This document shows positions 36,296 through 46,366 of a stretch of 64,000 bases of DNA, piece by piece. This DNA is from a candidate division FCPU426 bacterium (GTDB taxonomy: Bacteria > Oederibacteriota > Muellerivitia > Muellerivitales > DAHXKG01): NCBI GenBank assembly GCA_027366525.1, contig DAHXKG010000006.1:62001-126000 (forward strand), given 5' to 3'. A program made the translations under genes and the position numbers. The notes under the pieces are model-generated. The model was given only the letters and a program-made list of their open reading frames with translations, searched no databases and was not told the origin of the DNA. How positions within the stretch are numbered: position 1 is the stretch's first letter; every line of letters starts with the position of its first letter.

Positions 36296-37785
36296 AATTA
36301 AATCAGTTATTAATTCAAGCTAACATTTCACCGATTGCACATGAATTCGACGGTGTTGTTCGAGGGATTGCGGAAGATTCCCGATTGGTGAAAAAAAATG
36401 ATTTGTTTGTTTGTATTCAAGGAACGCATTATAACGGAAAAAAATTCATAGAGGAAGCGATACGCAAGGGAGCTATGGGTGTTGTATTAGAAGGAAGTGC
36501 TCGAACAGTAATTTCAAAAAAAATACCTCAAATTATTGTCCAGGATTCCCGAAAAAGCTTAGCGGTTTTGGCACATCAATTTTTTGGGGACCCGTCTAAA
36601 AAAATTCGAGTGTTGGGAGTTACGGGTACTAAAGGGAAAACCACGACAACATATTTCATTCAGTCTATTTTAAAAAGCAGAGGTGATAAAGTTGGGCTTA
36701 TTGGAACCATTGCTTGTGAAATTGGTGAAAAAATTTATCCAACGGCCAATACAACTCCATCGGCATTAATTATTGCAAATCGGCTTTATAAAATGGTAAA
36801 TGTTGGGTGTTCATGGGCAGTCATGGAGGTTTCATCTCACGCCTTAGCATTAAACCGAGTTTGGGGTCTTAATATTGCAGGTGCAGTATTTACTAATTTG
36901 GGACGCGATCATTTAGATTTTCATAAAACGATTTCAAATTATTTTCAAGCGAAACGAAAATTGTTTATCGACTTTCCGGCAATGCAAATGCGAATCATTA
37001 ATCAGGATGATTTTTATGGTCGAAAACTAACCTCTGAATTGAAAAAAAAATCTGTTTCGTACGGTATTCGTAATCGATCAAGGTATCAGGCAAAACGAAT
37101 TGAGTTGTTACGCGGAAGCAGTCGATTTGAAGTGGATCACCAAAAGTTTGAAATTTTTTTCCCTGGGTTATTTAATATTTATAATGCACTTGCGTCGATT
37201 GCATTAACGCGCGAATTGGGTGTTCCATGGTCCACCATTCGCGAAGGGCTTCGGAGGGTACCGCCAGTTCCGGGACGTTTGGAAAAAATTGAACTTGGGC
37301 AACCATTTGCAATATTTGTTGATTATGCACATACCCCGGATGCACTTCAGGCGGCTCTAATTGCTGTTCGCTCTTGGGTTGGTTCAAATGGCCATGTAAT
37401 TTGTGTCTTTGGATGTGGAGGCGACCGCGATACTGGGAAGCGGCCTTTAATGGGGAAAATTGCTGCTTCACAAGCCGATTATGTGATTTTAACGTCTGAT
37501 AATCCGCGTTCAGAATCTCCCCAAAAAATCATACAAGAAATTTTAAATGGTATTCCTAAAACTATTCAAAAGAACGGTGTAACTCTAGAAGAAGATAGAA
37601 GGTTTGCAATCGAAAAAGCAATCCAACGTGCTCAAGAAGGCGATGTGGTTTTGATTGCTGGGAAAGGGCACGAAACTTATCAAATTATTAAAGATAAAAA
37701 AATCCATCTAGATGATCGTATTGAAGTCAAAAAGGCTTTGAAAAATTCACTAAAATCCAAGTCGGTCTTGGTGAGTGTGTCTTAA
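36292..37785 (+). CDS. murE: UDP-MurNAc-tripeptide synthetase MurE, meso-DAP type
   Basis: MurE adds the third residue to UDP-MurNAc-L-Ala-D-Glu. The 497-residue protein has the ATP loop GVTGTKGKTTTT, the VMEVSSHALALNR block and TSDNPRSESP. The DNPR sequence is the signature of enzymes adding meso-diaminopimelate rather than lysine, although the position after it differs from the common DNPRxEDP. It overlaps ftsI by 4 bp (ATGA) and murF by 1 bp. Confidence 0.96.
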   Translation: MKLNQLLIQANISPIAHEFDGVVRGIAEDSRLVKKNDLFVCIQGTHYNGKKFIEEAIRKGAMGVVLEGSARTVISKKIPQIIVQDSRKSLAVLAHQFFGDPSKKIRVLGVTGTKGKTTTTYFIQSILKSRGDKVGLIGTIACEIGEKIYPTANTTPSALIIANRLYKMVNVGCSWAVMEVSSHALALNRVWGLNIAGAVFTNLGRDHLDFHKTISNYFQAKRKLFIDFPAMQMRIINQDDFYGRKLTSELKKKSVSYGIRNRSRYQAKRIELLRGSSRFEVDHQKFEIFFPGLFNIYNALASIALTRELGVPWSTIREGLRRVPPVPGRLEKIELGQPFAIFVDYAHTPDALQAALIAVRSWVGSNGHVICVFGCGGDRDTGKRPLMGKIAASQADYVILTSDNPRSESPQKIIQEILNGIPKTIQKNGVTLEEDRRFAIEKAIQRAQEGDVVLIAGKGHETYQIIKDKKIHLDDRIEVKKALKNSLKSKSVLVSVS

Positions 37786-39122
37786 TGTTACCATGGAATA
37801 TTTCGGAAATTGCAGCTTTAACGAGTGGAAAAATTATGAATTTTTCAAATCAGTTAATTGACAATATTTCAATTGATACCCGGACCCTCCAAAAAGGAGA
37901 TCTTTATGTTGCGATCCGCGGCCAGCGCTGGGATGGACATCAATTTATTTCAAAGGCTGCTCGCTATGGGGCATCAGCGGTGCTAGTTGAACGTCCCTAC
38001 CCCAAACATATTCCACAAGTTATTGTTAAAGATACTACGGTGGCACTTGGACAACTGGGCAAGGCTCAGCGGTTACAATGGAATGGTCAAGTAATTGCCA
38101 TTACAGGAAGTGTTGGAAAAACAACGGTTAAAGAAATGATTAGCCATATTCTTGAGGAAAGATTTTCTGTTTTAAAAAATGATGGAAACTTCAATAACCA
38201 ATTTGGTGTTCCATTAACACTTTTAAAATTAAAGGCCAAGCATCAAGTAGCAATCGTAGAGTTAGGAATCAATCATCCTGGTGAAATGGAAATTTTATCA
38301 GAAATAGCCAGACCTGATATTGCAGTAATCACCATGATTGGAGATGCACATATTGGAAATTTTAACGGAAAACGGGAATTGACATTTGAAAAATTAAAAA
38401 TTGCTCAATATTTAAATTCAGAAGGCAAGTTAATTATTAATAATCAGCCACTTTCGAGTCGAGTCGATTTTAAAAACAAAATTTACTTTGGGTTACAAAC
38501 AGGATCCTTGCATGCTGAACAAGTTGTTTCAAATGGATCTCAAATTCGGTTTGTGATAGTTCAAGGCAAAAAAAAATGGAATGGAATATTAAATTTAATG
38601 GGTGAGTTTCAGGTTCTCAATGCAGTAGCCGCTGTCACCACAACATTCGAAATGGGATGTTCAATTTCGTATAGTTTGAAAAAACTGAAGACATTTCAAA
38701 AACTTCCACCCATGCGTATGCAACAAGAAAATCGCAAAGGTATTTTGTTTTTAAATGATGCATACAATGCCTCTCCGGTATCCATGAAATCGGCGTTGGA
38801 GACGGTTATGAATTTAAAAATACCGGGAAAAAAAATTTTAGTGTTGGGAGATATGTTGGAATTAGGTAAATGGTCTCAGAAAGAGCATCAACGGATTATT
38901 GATCAAGCAATGAAAATCCCGCATTCCAATTTAATTTTGTATGGATCACAAATGATAGCGGCTTTTCAAAAAAGGCAGCATTCCAACCAAACAGCAATTT
39001 TGATGACGGAAAATCTACATCAAGTTGCTCAGTGGATTAGAACCCTGGCTTGTCCAAATGATCTGGTGTTTTTGAAGGCTTCACATGCTTGTCATCTTGA
39101 AAATGTTCTAAGGGAGGTATAG
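37785..39122 (+). CDS. murF: UDP-MurNAc-pentapeptide synthetase MurF
   Basis: MurF adds D-Ala-D-Ala to the UDP-MurNAc tripeptide. The 445-residue protein has the N-terminal SIDTRTLQKGDLYVAIRG block, the ATP loop AITGSVGKTTVKEM, the NFNNQFGVPLTLL motif diagnostic of MurF, and NDAYNASPVSMKSAL. It is positioned between murE and mraY with 1-bp overlaps on both sides. Confidence 0.96.
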   Translation: MLPWNISEIAALTSGKIMNFSNQLIDNISIDTRTLQKGDLYVAIRGQRWDGHQFISKAARYGASAVLVERPYPKHIPQVIVKDTTVALGQLGKAQRLQWNGQVIAITGSVGKTTVKEMISHILEERFSVLKNDGNFNNQFGVPLTLLKLKAKHQVAIVELGINHPGEMEILSEIARPDIAVITMIGDAHIGNFNGKRELTFEKLKIAQYLNSEGKLIINNQPLSSRVDFKNKIYFGLQTGSLHAEQVVSNGSQIRFVIVQGKKKWNGILNLMGEFQVLNAVAAVTTTFEMGCSISYSLKKLKTFQKLPPMRMQQENRKGILFLNDAYNASPVSMKSALETVMNLKIPGKKILVLGDMLELGKWSQKEHQRIIDQAMKIPHSNLILYGSQMIAAFQKRQHSNQTAILMTENLHQVAQWIRTLACPNDLVFLKASHACHLENVLREV

Positions 39123-40210
39123 TGCTCTATAATATTTTGTTCCCATTATCAAAACATTTTATTTTATTTAATGTTTTCCGATATATTACATTTCGAAGCG
39201 TTTATGCTGCGGTAACCGCTTTTGGGATTTCATTAATTTTCGGAAAATGGTTTATTCAAAAATTAAATTCTGCACGTATCGGTGAAAAAATCAGAAAAGA
39301 TGGACCACCAACGCATGCTCGAAAGGCCGGTACGCCCAGCATGGGTGGCGTTATTATCCTATTGGCGTTTGTGGTAAGTGTCATTTTATGGGTGCAAATT
39401 AAATCTCCATTTTTATGGCTTAGTATTTTTTCGATTTTGTGGTTTGGAATATTAGGATTTATTGACGATTATTGGAAAATGATTGGTTTTGGAAAAAGCC
39501 GAGGTATTCCAGGTATTTATAAATTAATGTTTCAAACATTGGGGGCAATTATTATTGTTAGTTGCTATCTCCAAATATTACCGGCTGATTTTGCTTTTAA
39601 AACGGCTATTACACTTCCATTTATTAAAATCCCAATTTTTTTAAATCAACTTTATCCAGTTTTTGCAGTGATTGTAATTGTCGGTTCTTCTAATGCCGTC
39701 AATTTGACAGATGGATTGGATGGATTGGCAATTGGGTGTGTGACATTTGCGGCCATGGCTTTTGCAATTATTACCTATGTAGCTGGCAATGAAAAATTTA
39801 GTCAATATTTAAAATTTATTTTGATTCCTGGAGCGGATGAACTGACAGTTTTATGCGCCGCTTTAGTGGGGGCGGGATTGGGATTTCTTTGGTTTAATGC
39901 GCATCCAGCTCAAATATTTATGGGAGACACAGGAGCTCTGGCTTTGGGAGGATTGTTAGGAACGATAGCAGTCATGGTTAAACAAGAAATTCTTTTGTTG
40001 ATAGTTGGAGGAATTTTTGTCGCCGAAGCGCTTTCGGTTATTCTCCAAGTTATGTCTTTTAAAATGAGTGGGAAACGCATTTTTAAAATGGCTCCATTGC
40101 ATCATCATTTTGAATTGTCGGGAGTTCCCGAGTCTAAATTAATTGTTCGATTTTGGATTATTGCTTTGGTTTTAACGTTGTTAACTCTAAGTACTTTAAA
40201 ATTGCGATGA
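39122..40210 (+). CDS. mraY: phospho-MurNAc-pentapeptide transferase MraY
   Basis: MraY forms lipid I on the inner face of the membrane. The 362-residue polytopic protein shows KDGPPTHARKAGTPSMGG, the active-site FGILGFIDDYWKM, NAVNLTDGLDGLA, FNAHPAQIFMGDTGALALGG and MAPLHHHFELSG, all family signatures with the catalytic aspartates. The start is GTG at 39122, sharing one base with the murF stop. Confidence 0.97.
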   Translation: MLYNILFPLSKHFILFNVFRYITFRSVYAAVTAFGISLIFGKWFIQKLNSARIGEKIRKDGPPTHARKAGTPSMGGVIILLAFVVSVILWVQIKSPFLWLSIFSILWFGILGFIDDYWKMIGFGKSRGIPGIYKLMFQTLGAIIIVSCYLQILPADFAFKTAITLPFIKIPIFLNQLYPVFAVIVIVGSSNAVNLTDGLDGLAIGCVTFAAMAFAIITYVAGNEKFSQYLKFILIPGADELTVLCAALVGAGLGFLWFNAHPAQIFMGDTGALALGGLLGTIAVMVKQEILLLIVGGIFVAEALSVILQVMSFKMSGKRIFKMAPLHHHFELSGVPESKLIVRFWIIALVLTLLTLSTLKLR

Positions 40211-40226
40211 ATAGCGGAGTAAATTG

Positions 40227-41621
40227 ATGAATTATGGACATGGAAAACAAGTAGCTATTGTGGGATTGGGACGCTCAGGTGTTGGTGCAGCAAAATTATT
40301 ATCAACACATGGAGCTCAAATTTTAGTTGTAGATGATAAGTTTGAAAATCAATTAGAAAAAAGTTTAAATCAAATTCGACAGTTAAATCAGGTGGAGGTT
40401 GAACTCGGAGGAATAACGGCATCTGCATTGATCAATGCAGACTTCATTGTGATTTCTCCAGGCATTTCATTAAAGCATCCTGCATTAGTTCAGGCGATAA
40501 ATCGGGGCATTTCTGTAATTAGTGAAGTTGAATTAGCGTACGGGTATTGTCCATCCAAAATTGCGGCAATAACTGGAACCAATGGTAAAACGACCACGAC
40601 AACATTATTAACTCAAATGTTTCTTAATGCAGGAAAAAAAGCCATTGCATGTGGAAATATTGGGAAGGCTTTTTCAGAAGTTGTTTTTGAATTATCACGA
40701 GATGATTGGGCTGTTTTAGAGGTCTCTAGCTTCCAATTAGAAACTATTCGTGAATTCCGGTCGGATATCGCAGTACTGTTGAATATTACGCCGGATCATT
40801 TGGATCGACATGGTGGAATGCAAGCCTATGTGGAAGCCAAAGCTAGACTTTTTGAAAATCAAACAAAACAAGATTTTTCGATCTTGAATGTGTCCGACAA
40901 ATATACACCAATTTTATCAAGTTTGGTTAGAGCAAAATTAGGATGGTTCGGTTTTCCAAAAGAATCGAAGAAATTAGATGATTTAGGATGTTACGTTATT
41001 GATGATTATCTTGAATTAATGGGATCAAAGCTAATATCAACGGCTGAAATTAAACTTTTTGGGTCCCATAATTTAGAAAATGCTTGTGCAGCGACCTTAA
41101 GTGCAGCGCTTGCTGGAATATCACGAGAGGTGATTGCACACACACTTTCGGAGTTTAAAGCAGTTGAACATCGTCTGGAAGATTGTGGAGAGATCAATGG
41201 CGTGCGATTTATCAATGATTCTAAGGGCACGAATATTAATTCTGTTCAAAAAGCGATACAAAGTTTTTCACAACCGATTGTTCTAATTCTTGGTGGAAAA
41301 GATAAAGGCGGGGATTTTAGAGATTTAATTCCATGGTTTCAACAAAAGGTTAAACGCGTCATTGCATTTGGAGAGGCTAAAAATAAAATTGTGCGAGAAC
41401 TTTCAGAGGTAATTACGGTAGTTGAAGCGGAAACGTTAGAAGAAGTTGTGAGGGGTGCGTATGCATCTTGTGAGTCGCCTGGAGTGGTTTTGTTTTCACC
41501 TGGCTGCGCAAGTTTTGATATGTTCGAGAATTATGAAGATCGAGGGAGAAGGTTTAAAAATATAGTTCAACAATTAGTACAGTTTCAAAAAAAACAAAGT
41601 ATTCAAATTTCGACTAGCTAG
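40227..41621 (+). CDS. murD: UDP-MurNAc-L-Ala:D-Glu ligase MurD
   Basis: MurD adds D-glutamate to UDP-MurNAc-L-alanine. The protein (464 residues from the ATG at 40227) begins with a nucleotide-fold VAIVGLGRSGVGAAKLL, carries the ATP loop AITGTNGKTTTTTLL, LEVSSFQLE, NITPDHLDRH and FINDSKGTN, and ends in the typical FSPGCASFDMFENYEDRGRRF region. GGAG at 40216-40219 is placed 7 bp from ATG 40227, favouring it over TTG 40224. Confidence 0.96.
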   Translation: MNYGHGKQVAIVGLGRSGVGAAKLLSTHGAQILVVDDKFENQLEKSLNQIRQLNQVEVELGGITASALINADFIVISPGISLKHPALVQAINRGISVISEVELAYGYCPSKIAAITGTNGKTTTTTLLTQMFLNAGKKAIACGNIGKAFSEVVFELSRDDWAVLEVSSFQLETIREFRSDIAVLLNITPDHLDRHGGMQAYVEAKARLFENQTKQDFSILNVSDKYTPILSSLVRAKLGWFGFPKESKKLDDLGCYVIDDYLELMGSKLISTAEIKLFGSHNLENACAATLSAALAGISREVIAHTLSEFKAVEHRLEDCGEINGVRFINDSKGTNINSVQKAIQSFSQPIVLILGGKDKGGDFRDLIPWFQQKVKRVIAFGEAKNKIVRELSEVITVVEAETLEEVVRGAYASCESPGVVLFSPGCASFDMFENYEDRGRRFKNIVQQLVQFQKKQSIQISTS

Positions 41622-41648
41622 TATTTATGAAATAAAGGTTGGAGAAAA

Positions 41649-42833
41649 ATGTATTCCATAAAGAAAGTAAAAAATCAGCACCCTGATTTTATTTTATTTT
41701 GCATTGTGCTCATACTTTCATTGTTCGGATTAATTATGGTTTATAGTGCATCTGCTATTTTGGCTTCAGTGGATTATGGGACTTCGTTTTATTTTTTTAT
41801 TCGACAATTTATTTTTTTAGTAATCGGTGGAATTGGACTTATCGTTGCATCTAAAATTAATTTATCGCTGGCACGTTCATGGGCATTTAAAGGACTGTTA
41901 GTTGGCCTTGGATTGATGGTACTAGTTTGTATCCCAGGAATTGGACGATCTATTGGAGGCGCACAACGGTGGTTCCGATTAGGCCTGTTTTCATTTCAAC
42001 CTTCGGAGGCCATGAAAATATTATTAATATTCTATTTAGCTGATTCTTTAGATCGTCGTCAGAAAATTTTGAATCAATTTTCTGGAATCATTCCCTACTT
42101 AATGATACTAGGATCGATTTTGATTTTATTGGAACTGCAGCATGATTTTGGAAACGCGCTTTTATTAGCATTCCTCACATTGACAATGTTGTTATTAGCT
42201 GGAGTCCCATGGAAAAGTTTTTTAATACCGGCAGCCTCATTGATTCCAGTTTTTGTTTATTTTGTTTTAGCCCAAAGATATCGGGTGAAACGCATCATTG
42301 CCTTTTTACATCCATGGAAATATGCATCGAGCACTGGATTTCAATTGGTTCAGAGCTTGATTGCGGTGGGTTCTGGTGGGCCATTGGGAGTAGGTCTTTC
42401 TAATAGTAACCAAAAATTATTTTATCTTCCAGCGCCGCATACGGATTTTATTTTTGCCATTATTTGTGAAGAATTAGGTCTTATTGGATCAATTGGTGTC
42501 AGTGTTTTGTTTTTTATTTTTATGATTCGGGGATTTAAGATTGCCGAAATGGCTTCTCAAAAAGGAGAAAATATTTTTTATGGGTTATTGGCAGTTGGAC
42601 TTACCTCGAGTATTGGATTTCAAGCTTTTTCAAATTTTGGAGTTGTTATTGGGCTTTTACCAACTAAGGGGATAACCTTGCCATTGATTTCGTATGGGGG
42701 ATCATCGTTAGTTTTTACGCTGATATCGATTGGACTTTTATTAAATATTTCCAGAGGGCTTAATTTGCCATCAGTTTTTGAAAATAAAGATAGAGAGTTG
42801 AGATCTCAATATCAAACTTGGAAAGCAGAGTAA
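41649..42833 (+). CDS. ftsW: septal peptidoglycan polymerase FtsW
   Basis: FtsW is the SEDS-family glycosyltransferase that polymerises lipid II at the septum with FtsI. The 394-residue protein has about ten membrane segments, the FQPSEAMKILLIFYLADSL motif near the catalytic loop, the LVQSLIAVGSGGPLGVGLSNSNQKLFYLPAPHTDFIFA signature region and the KGITLPLISYGGSSL ending. Its place between murD and murG supports FtsW rather than RodA or SpoVE. Confidence 0.95.
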   Translation: MYSIKKVKNQHPDFILFCIVLILSLFGLIMVYSASAILASVDYGTSFYFFIRQFIFLVIGGIGLIVASKINLSLARSWAFKGLLVGLGLMVLVCIPGIGRSIGGAQRWFRLGLFSFQPSEAMKILLIFYLADSLDRRQKILNQFSGIIPYLMILGSILILLELQHDFGNALLLAFLTLTMLLLAGVPWKSFLIPAASLIPVFVYFVLAQRYRVKRIIAFLHPWKYASSTGFQLVQSLIAVGSGGPLGVGLSNSNQKLFYLPAPHTDFIFAIICEELGLIGSIGVSVLFFIFMIRGFKIAEMASQKGENIFYGLLAVGLTSSIGFQAFSNFGVVIGLLPTKGITLPLISYGGSSLVFTLISIGLLLNISRGLNLPSVFENKDRELRSQYQTWKAE

Positions 42834-42837
42834 CTGA

Positions 42838-43962
42838 ATGAAAATGGGGAAATCGACAACAAAAATTTTAATTGTTGGAGGAGGAACAGGAGGACATGTT
42901 TTTCCGGGTATTGCGGTTGCTCAAAATATTCAAAACGATTCAAGTGTTGAAATACTTTTTATAGGTGGCACTCAAAGAATGGAACGAGAATGGGTTGAAA
43001 ATTATGGATTTCATTTTGCTGAAATTGCGGCAGTTCCGTTTCCGCGACGGAAAATCATAAAATGGATCTCGTTCCCCATTTATTTTTTGATGAGTATTCA
43101 ACGTGCATGGAAGATTTTTAAAAAATTTAATCCTGATGCTGTTTTTTCCACAGGCGGATATGTGTCAGCACCGGCGGCATTAGTGGCAGTTTTAAAGAGG
43201 ATTCCTTTGGCGATTTTTGAGCCCAACGTTGTGCCAGGATTAACTACCCGATTTTTTCAATTTTTTTCAAGAAAAATTTTTGTGGGTTTTGAAGAAACCA
43301 TGAAATGGTTTTCAAAAAAGAAGACCAGTTGGAATGGAATACCTATTCGGCAAGAAATTTTAAATTTCTCGAAAGCCAAAGCGATTAAAACATTCAATTT
43401 GCAGCCTAACGTTCCTGTTTTGTTAGTATTGGGAGGAAGTCAAGGTGCCAGAAATTTAAATCACGCGGCAGTACAAGCAATTCAATTTATGGACCAGGGG
43501 GATCATGCCTTACAAGTTATTTTTATGACAGGACGATCGGAGTTTCAAATGCGAATGGATCAGCTTGAGAAATGTTCCATAAAGGTCATGGCTCGAATGT
43601 TTATTCAAAATATTCAGGATGCTTATGCGGTAGCGGATTTAGTTATATCCCGCGCTGGTGCACTGACTTGTGGAGAAATATTGGTTTCTCAAGTTCCGTC
43701 AATCTTGATTCCCTATCCGTATGCATCTAATCATCAAGAAAAAAATGCCCGGGCATTAGAAAAAATGGGGGCTTCTGTTGTTATATTGGAAAAAAACTTA
43801 AATGGAGAAGAACTCGCAAAAAATATTCTCGGGATTTTAAGTAATTCCGATTGTCAAAATAAAATGAAACAAGCTGCACGACTTGGAGCAAAGCGTGATG
43901 CAGGTATGCGAATTGCGGAATCCATTTTGCAGTTGACTAAAAACAAGAGGAAAATTGCATGA
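42838..43962 (+). CDS. murG: UDP-GlcNAc:lipid I transferase MurG
   Basis: MurG adds GlcNAc to lipid I to make lipid II. The 374-residue GT28 protein shows the N-terminal glycine loop GGGTGGHVFPGIAVA, FSTGGYVSAPAALVA, LLVLGGSQGARNLN and the donor-binding VISRAGALTCGEIL...PYPYASNHQEKNA. The start lies 4 bp after ftsW. It overlaps murC by 4 bp. Confidence 0.97.
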   Translation: MKMGKSTTKILIVGGGTGGHVFPGIAVAQNIQNDSSVEILFIGGTQRMEREWVENYGFHFAEIAAVPFPRRKIIKWISFPIYFLMSIQRAWKIFKKFNPDAVFSTGGYVSAPAALVAVLKRIPLAIFEPNVVPGLTTRFFQFFSRKIFVGFEETMKWFSKKKTSWNGIPIRQEILNFSKAKAIKTFNLQPNVPVLLVLGGSQGARNLNHAAVQAIQFMDQGDHALQVIFMTGRSEFQMRMDQLEKCSIKVMARMFIQNIQDAYAVADLVISRAGALTCGEILVSQVPSILIPYPYASNHQEKNARALEKMGASVVILEKNLNGEELAKNILGILSNSDCQNKMKQAARLGAKRDAGMRIAESILQLTKNKRKIA

Positions 43963-45380
43963 GACGCTCTACTAGTAGCACATTGGAAAAATTTTTCCCG
44001 CATTGGGATAAGTGCAATCACATTCATCTAGTAGGAGTGGGTGGTGCAGGGATGAGTTCTCTCGCTTTGATTTTGCTGAATCATGGGTATATGGTTTCTG
44101 GATCGGATTTGAATGCTTCACCCAATACAGAAATGCTTTCGGAAAAAGGGGTTCGAATTTTCATTGGCCATCATCCTACTCATATTCACAATGCTCACAT
44201 AGTTGTTTATTCAGCTGCAGTACCACATGAAAATTCAGAATTGAATGAAGCAATTCGACGCGAGATACCTATAATTTCAAGAATTGATATGATTGCAGAA
44301 ATTATGAAGCGAAAATATGGAATTTCAGTTTCTGGAACGCATGGAAAAACTACAACGACTTCAATGATTGGAACAATTTTAGAGGATGCCCAGCTTTCTT
44401 CCACACTTCTAGTAGGGGGAAAGTTAAGATCAGCTGGTTTGATAGATCATCGTTCACCTGATTACGTAGTTGCTGAAGCGTGTGAGGCATTTGGCGATTT
44501 TCTACATCTGCCGTCCATTATTACAATTATTACAAATATTGACGATGATCATCTTGATTACTATAAATCCTTAACGGCTATTCAAAAAGCGTTTATTCAA
44601 TTTGCAAATCAGGTTCCATTCTATGGGCAATGTATTTTATGTTTGGATGATCGTTCTGTACGAGAAATCCTTCCCAAGATACAGGTTCCAACCGTCACCT
44701 ATGGTGTTCACGCGACATCGGATATTTTAGCGAAAAATGTTGAACTGAAGGCTTTGGGATCTGAATTTGATGTGTATTATCAAAAATCAAAACTAGGTCA
44801 TATTCAATTAAATGTACCTGGGTTATTTAATGTTCAAAATGCTTTAGCGTCTATTGGGGTTGCAATTAAGTTGAACCTTAAATTTGCAAGGGTTCAACGT
44901 GCATTAAAAAAATTTAGCGGAGTTGAACGTCGATTTCAAATATTGGGTATGTTTCAGGGAGCTCCGGTGATTGATGATTATGCTCATCATCCAACAGCCA
45001 TTGTCGCAACACTCCAAGCCGCTAAAAAATTTTCTGGGAATCGTAAAATTATTTGTGTGTTCCAACCGCATTTATTTTCTCGAACCTATCTTTTGAGAAA
45101 TAAATTTTCGAAAGCATTTTTGAATGCAGATGAAGTAATTCTTCTTCCAATTTATGCTTCCCGAGAGAGCCCATCCAATCGCATAAGCTCAACTATTCTC
45201 ATGAGTGGTATCCGTCGATCGGGACAATCAAAGGTAGAACTTTTTGAAAATTTTTTAGAAGTGCAAAAGTATCTTACTTCAAGAATTACACACAATCATG
45301 TTTTAGTTTTAATCGGGGCTGGCGATATATGGAAATTAGGAAAAAGCTTAATTGAAGCGCATGGGGAGCATCGGTCGTGA
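43959..45380 (+). CDS. murC: UDP-MurNAc:L-alanine ligase MurC
   Basis: MurC attaches L-alanine to UDP-MurNAc. The 473-residue protein has HLVGVGGAGMSSLALILL, SGSDLNASPNTEML, the ATP loop SGTHGKTTTTSMIG and DDYAHHPTAIVATLQAA. It overlaps both murG (ATGA) and murB (GTGA) by 4 bp, indicating coupled translation. It is a separate protein rather than the MurC-Ddl fusion found in some lineages. Confidence 0.96.
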   Translation: MRRSTSSTLEKFFPHWDKCNHIHLVGVGGAGMSSLALILLNHGYMVSGSDLNASPNTEMLSEKGVRIFIGHHPTHIHNAHIVVYSAAVPHENSELNEAIRREIPIISRIDMIAEIMKRKYGISVSGTHGKTTTTSMIGTILEDAQLSSTLLVGGKLRSAGLIDHRSPDYVVAEACEAFGDFLHLPSIITIITNIDDDHLDYYKSLTAIQKAFIQFANQVPFYGQCILCLDDRSVREILPKIQVPTVTYGVHATSDILAKNVELKALGSEFDVYYQKSKLGHIQLNVPGLFNVQNALASIGVAIKLNLKFARVQRALKKFSGVERRFQILGMFQGAPVIDDYAHHPTAIVATLQAAKKFSGNRKIICVFQPHLFSRTYLLRNKFSKAFLNADEVILLPIYASRESPSNRISSTILMSGIRRSGQSKVELFENFLEVQKYLTSRITHNHVLVLIGAGDIWKLGKSLIEAHGEHRS

Positions 45381-46366
45381 AAAAACGATTAAACGAATTA
45401 ATAAAAACATCCTTATTTAAAGATTTAAAATCCAGTTTCCATGGATGGATTGCTTGGAATCAAAATATTGCACCTTATACAAGTTATTGTTTAGGAGGAA
45501 AAGTTCAAGGTGTGATCGAACCACGAAGCTTGACGGACACACAACGGCTTATGCAACAATTGTCACAGGAAAAAATCCCTTATTTGATTTTGGGGGGAGG
45601 AAGCAATGTATTATTTTCAGATCAAGGATTTCAAGGGATCGTGATTCGCTTGGGAAAAAACTTTGAGTGGATCAAGATTGAAAAGAATCGAATGCAGATT
45701 GGAGCGGGAACCAAGCTAGTTAAAGTTATGAATCAGGCCTGTAAAAACAAGTTGGGAGGATTTGAATTTTTTGCGGGTATTCCGGGGACGATCGGTGGTG
45801 CCGTTGTTGGTAATGCAGGAGCACGTGAAAAATGGATAGGCAAGGTTGTTTCTGAATTAAAAATTATTTCGGGCAAAGGTGAACTTCAGCAGTTGGATGC
45901 TTGTCAATATCACTATGGATATCGCACATCCAGTTTGAAATATTCTGGAAATTTACTAGTAGAAGTTCAATTGGATGCTCAATTTGAAGAAAAATTGGTT
46001 ATTGAAAAAAAAATACGTGAATATTTGGAGGAGCGAAAAAGAAAACAACCCCGCAATGAAAAAAATGCAGGAAGTGTTTTTAAAAATCCGCCTGGCGATT
46101 ATGCCGCAAGGTTGATTGAATTGGTGGGATTAAAGGGAATGAAACATGGGGGTGCACAAATTAGTCCAGTGCATTCTAATTTCATTGTTAATCAAGGTCG
46201 AGCTAAATCCATGGATGTTGTTTGTTTGATGCGCTTGATTCAGAAAAAAGTTTTTAAAAAATTTGGAGTTCAACTTGAACCAGAAATCATTCCAATGGGA
46301 GATTGGAATTGGGAGGATATTAAAGATATATGGTGGAAGAATTATGACCATTCGTCAACAACTTAA
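45377..46366 (+). CDS. murB: UDP-N-acetylenolpyruvoylglucosamine reductase
   Basis: MurB is the FAD/NADPH enzyme that reduces the enolpyruvyl group to form UDP-MurNAc. The 329-residue protein has TSYCLGGKVQGVIEP, LILGGGSNVLFSDQGFQG, GIPGTIGGAVVGNAGA and the catalytic-serine region RKRKQPRNEKNAGSVFKNP. The start is GTG within the murC stop. The next gene, ddl, starts 23 bp before the murB stop. Confidence 0.96.
   Translation: MKKRLNELIKTSLFKDLKSSFHGWIAWNQNIAPYTSYCLGGKVQGVIEPRSLTDTQRLMQQLSQEKIPYLILGGGSNVLFSDQGFQGIVIRLGKNFEWIKIEKNRMQIGAGTKLVKVMNQACKNKLGGFEFFAGIPGTIGGAVVGNAGAREKWIGKVVSELKIISGKGELQQLDACQYHYGYRTSSLKYSGNLLVEVQLDAQFEEKLVIEKKIREYLEERKRKQPRNEKNAGSVFKNPPGDYAARLIELVGLKGMKHGGAQISPVHSNFIVNQGRAKSMDVVCLMRLIQKKVFKKFGVQLEPEIIPMGDWNWEDIKDIWWKNYDHSSTT

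Noticed and set aside
46263-46343. TTG start giving a 27-residue extension of Ddl
   Set aside because: The extension is a shadow of the murB end; the family N-terminus begins just after the ATG at 46344.
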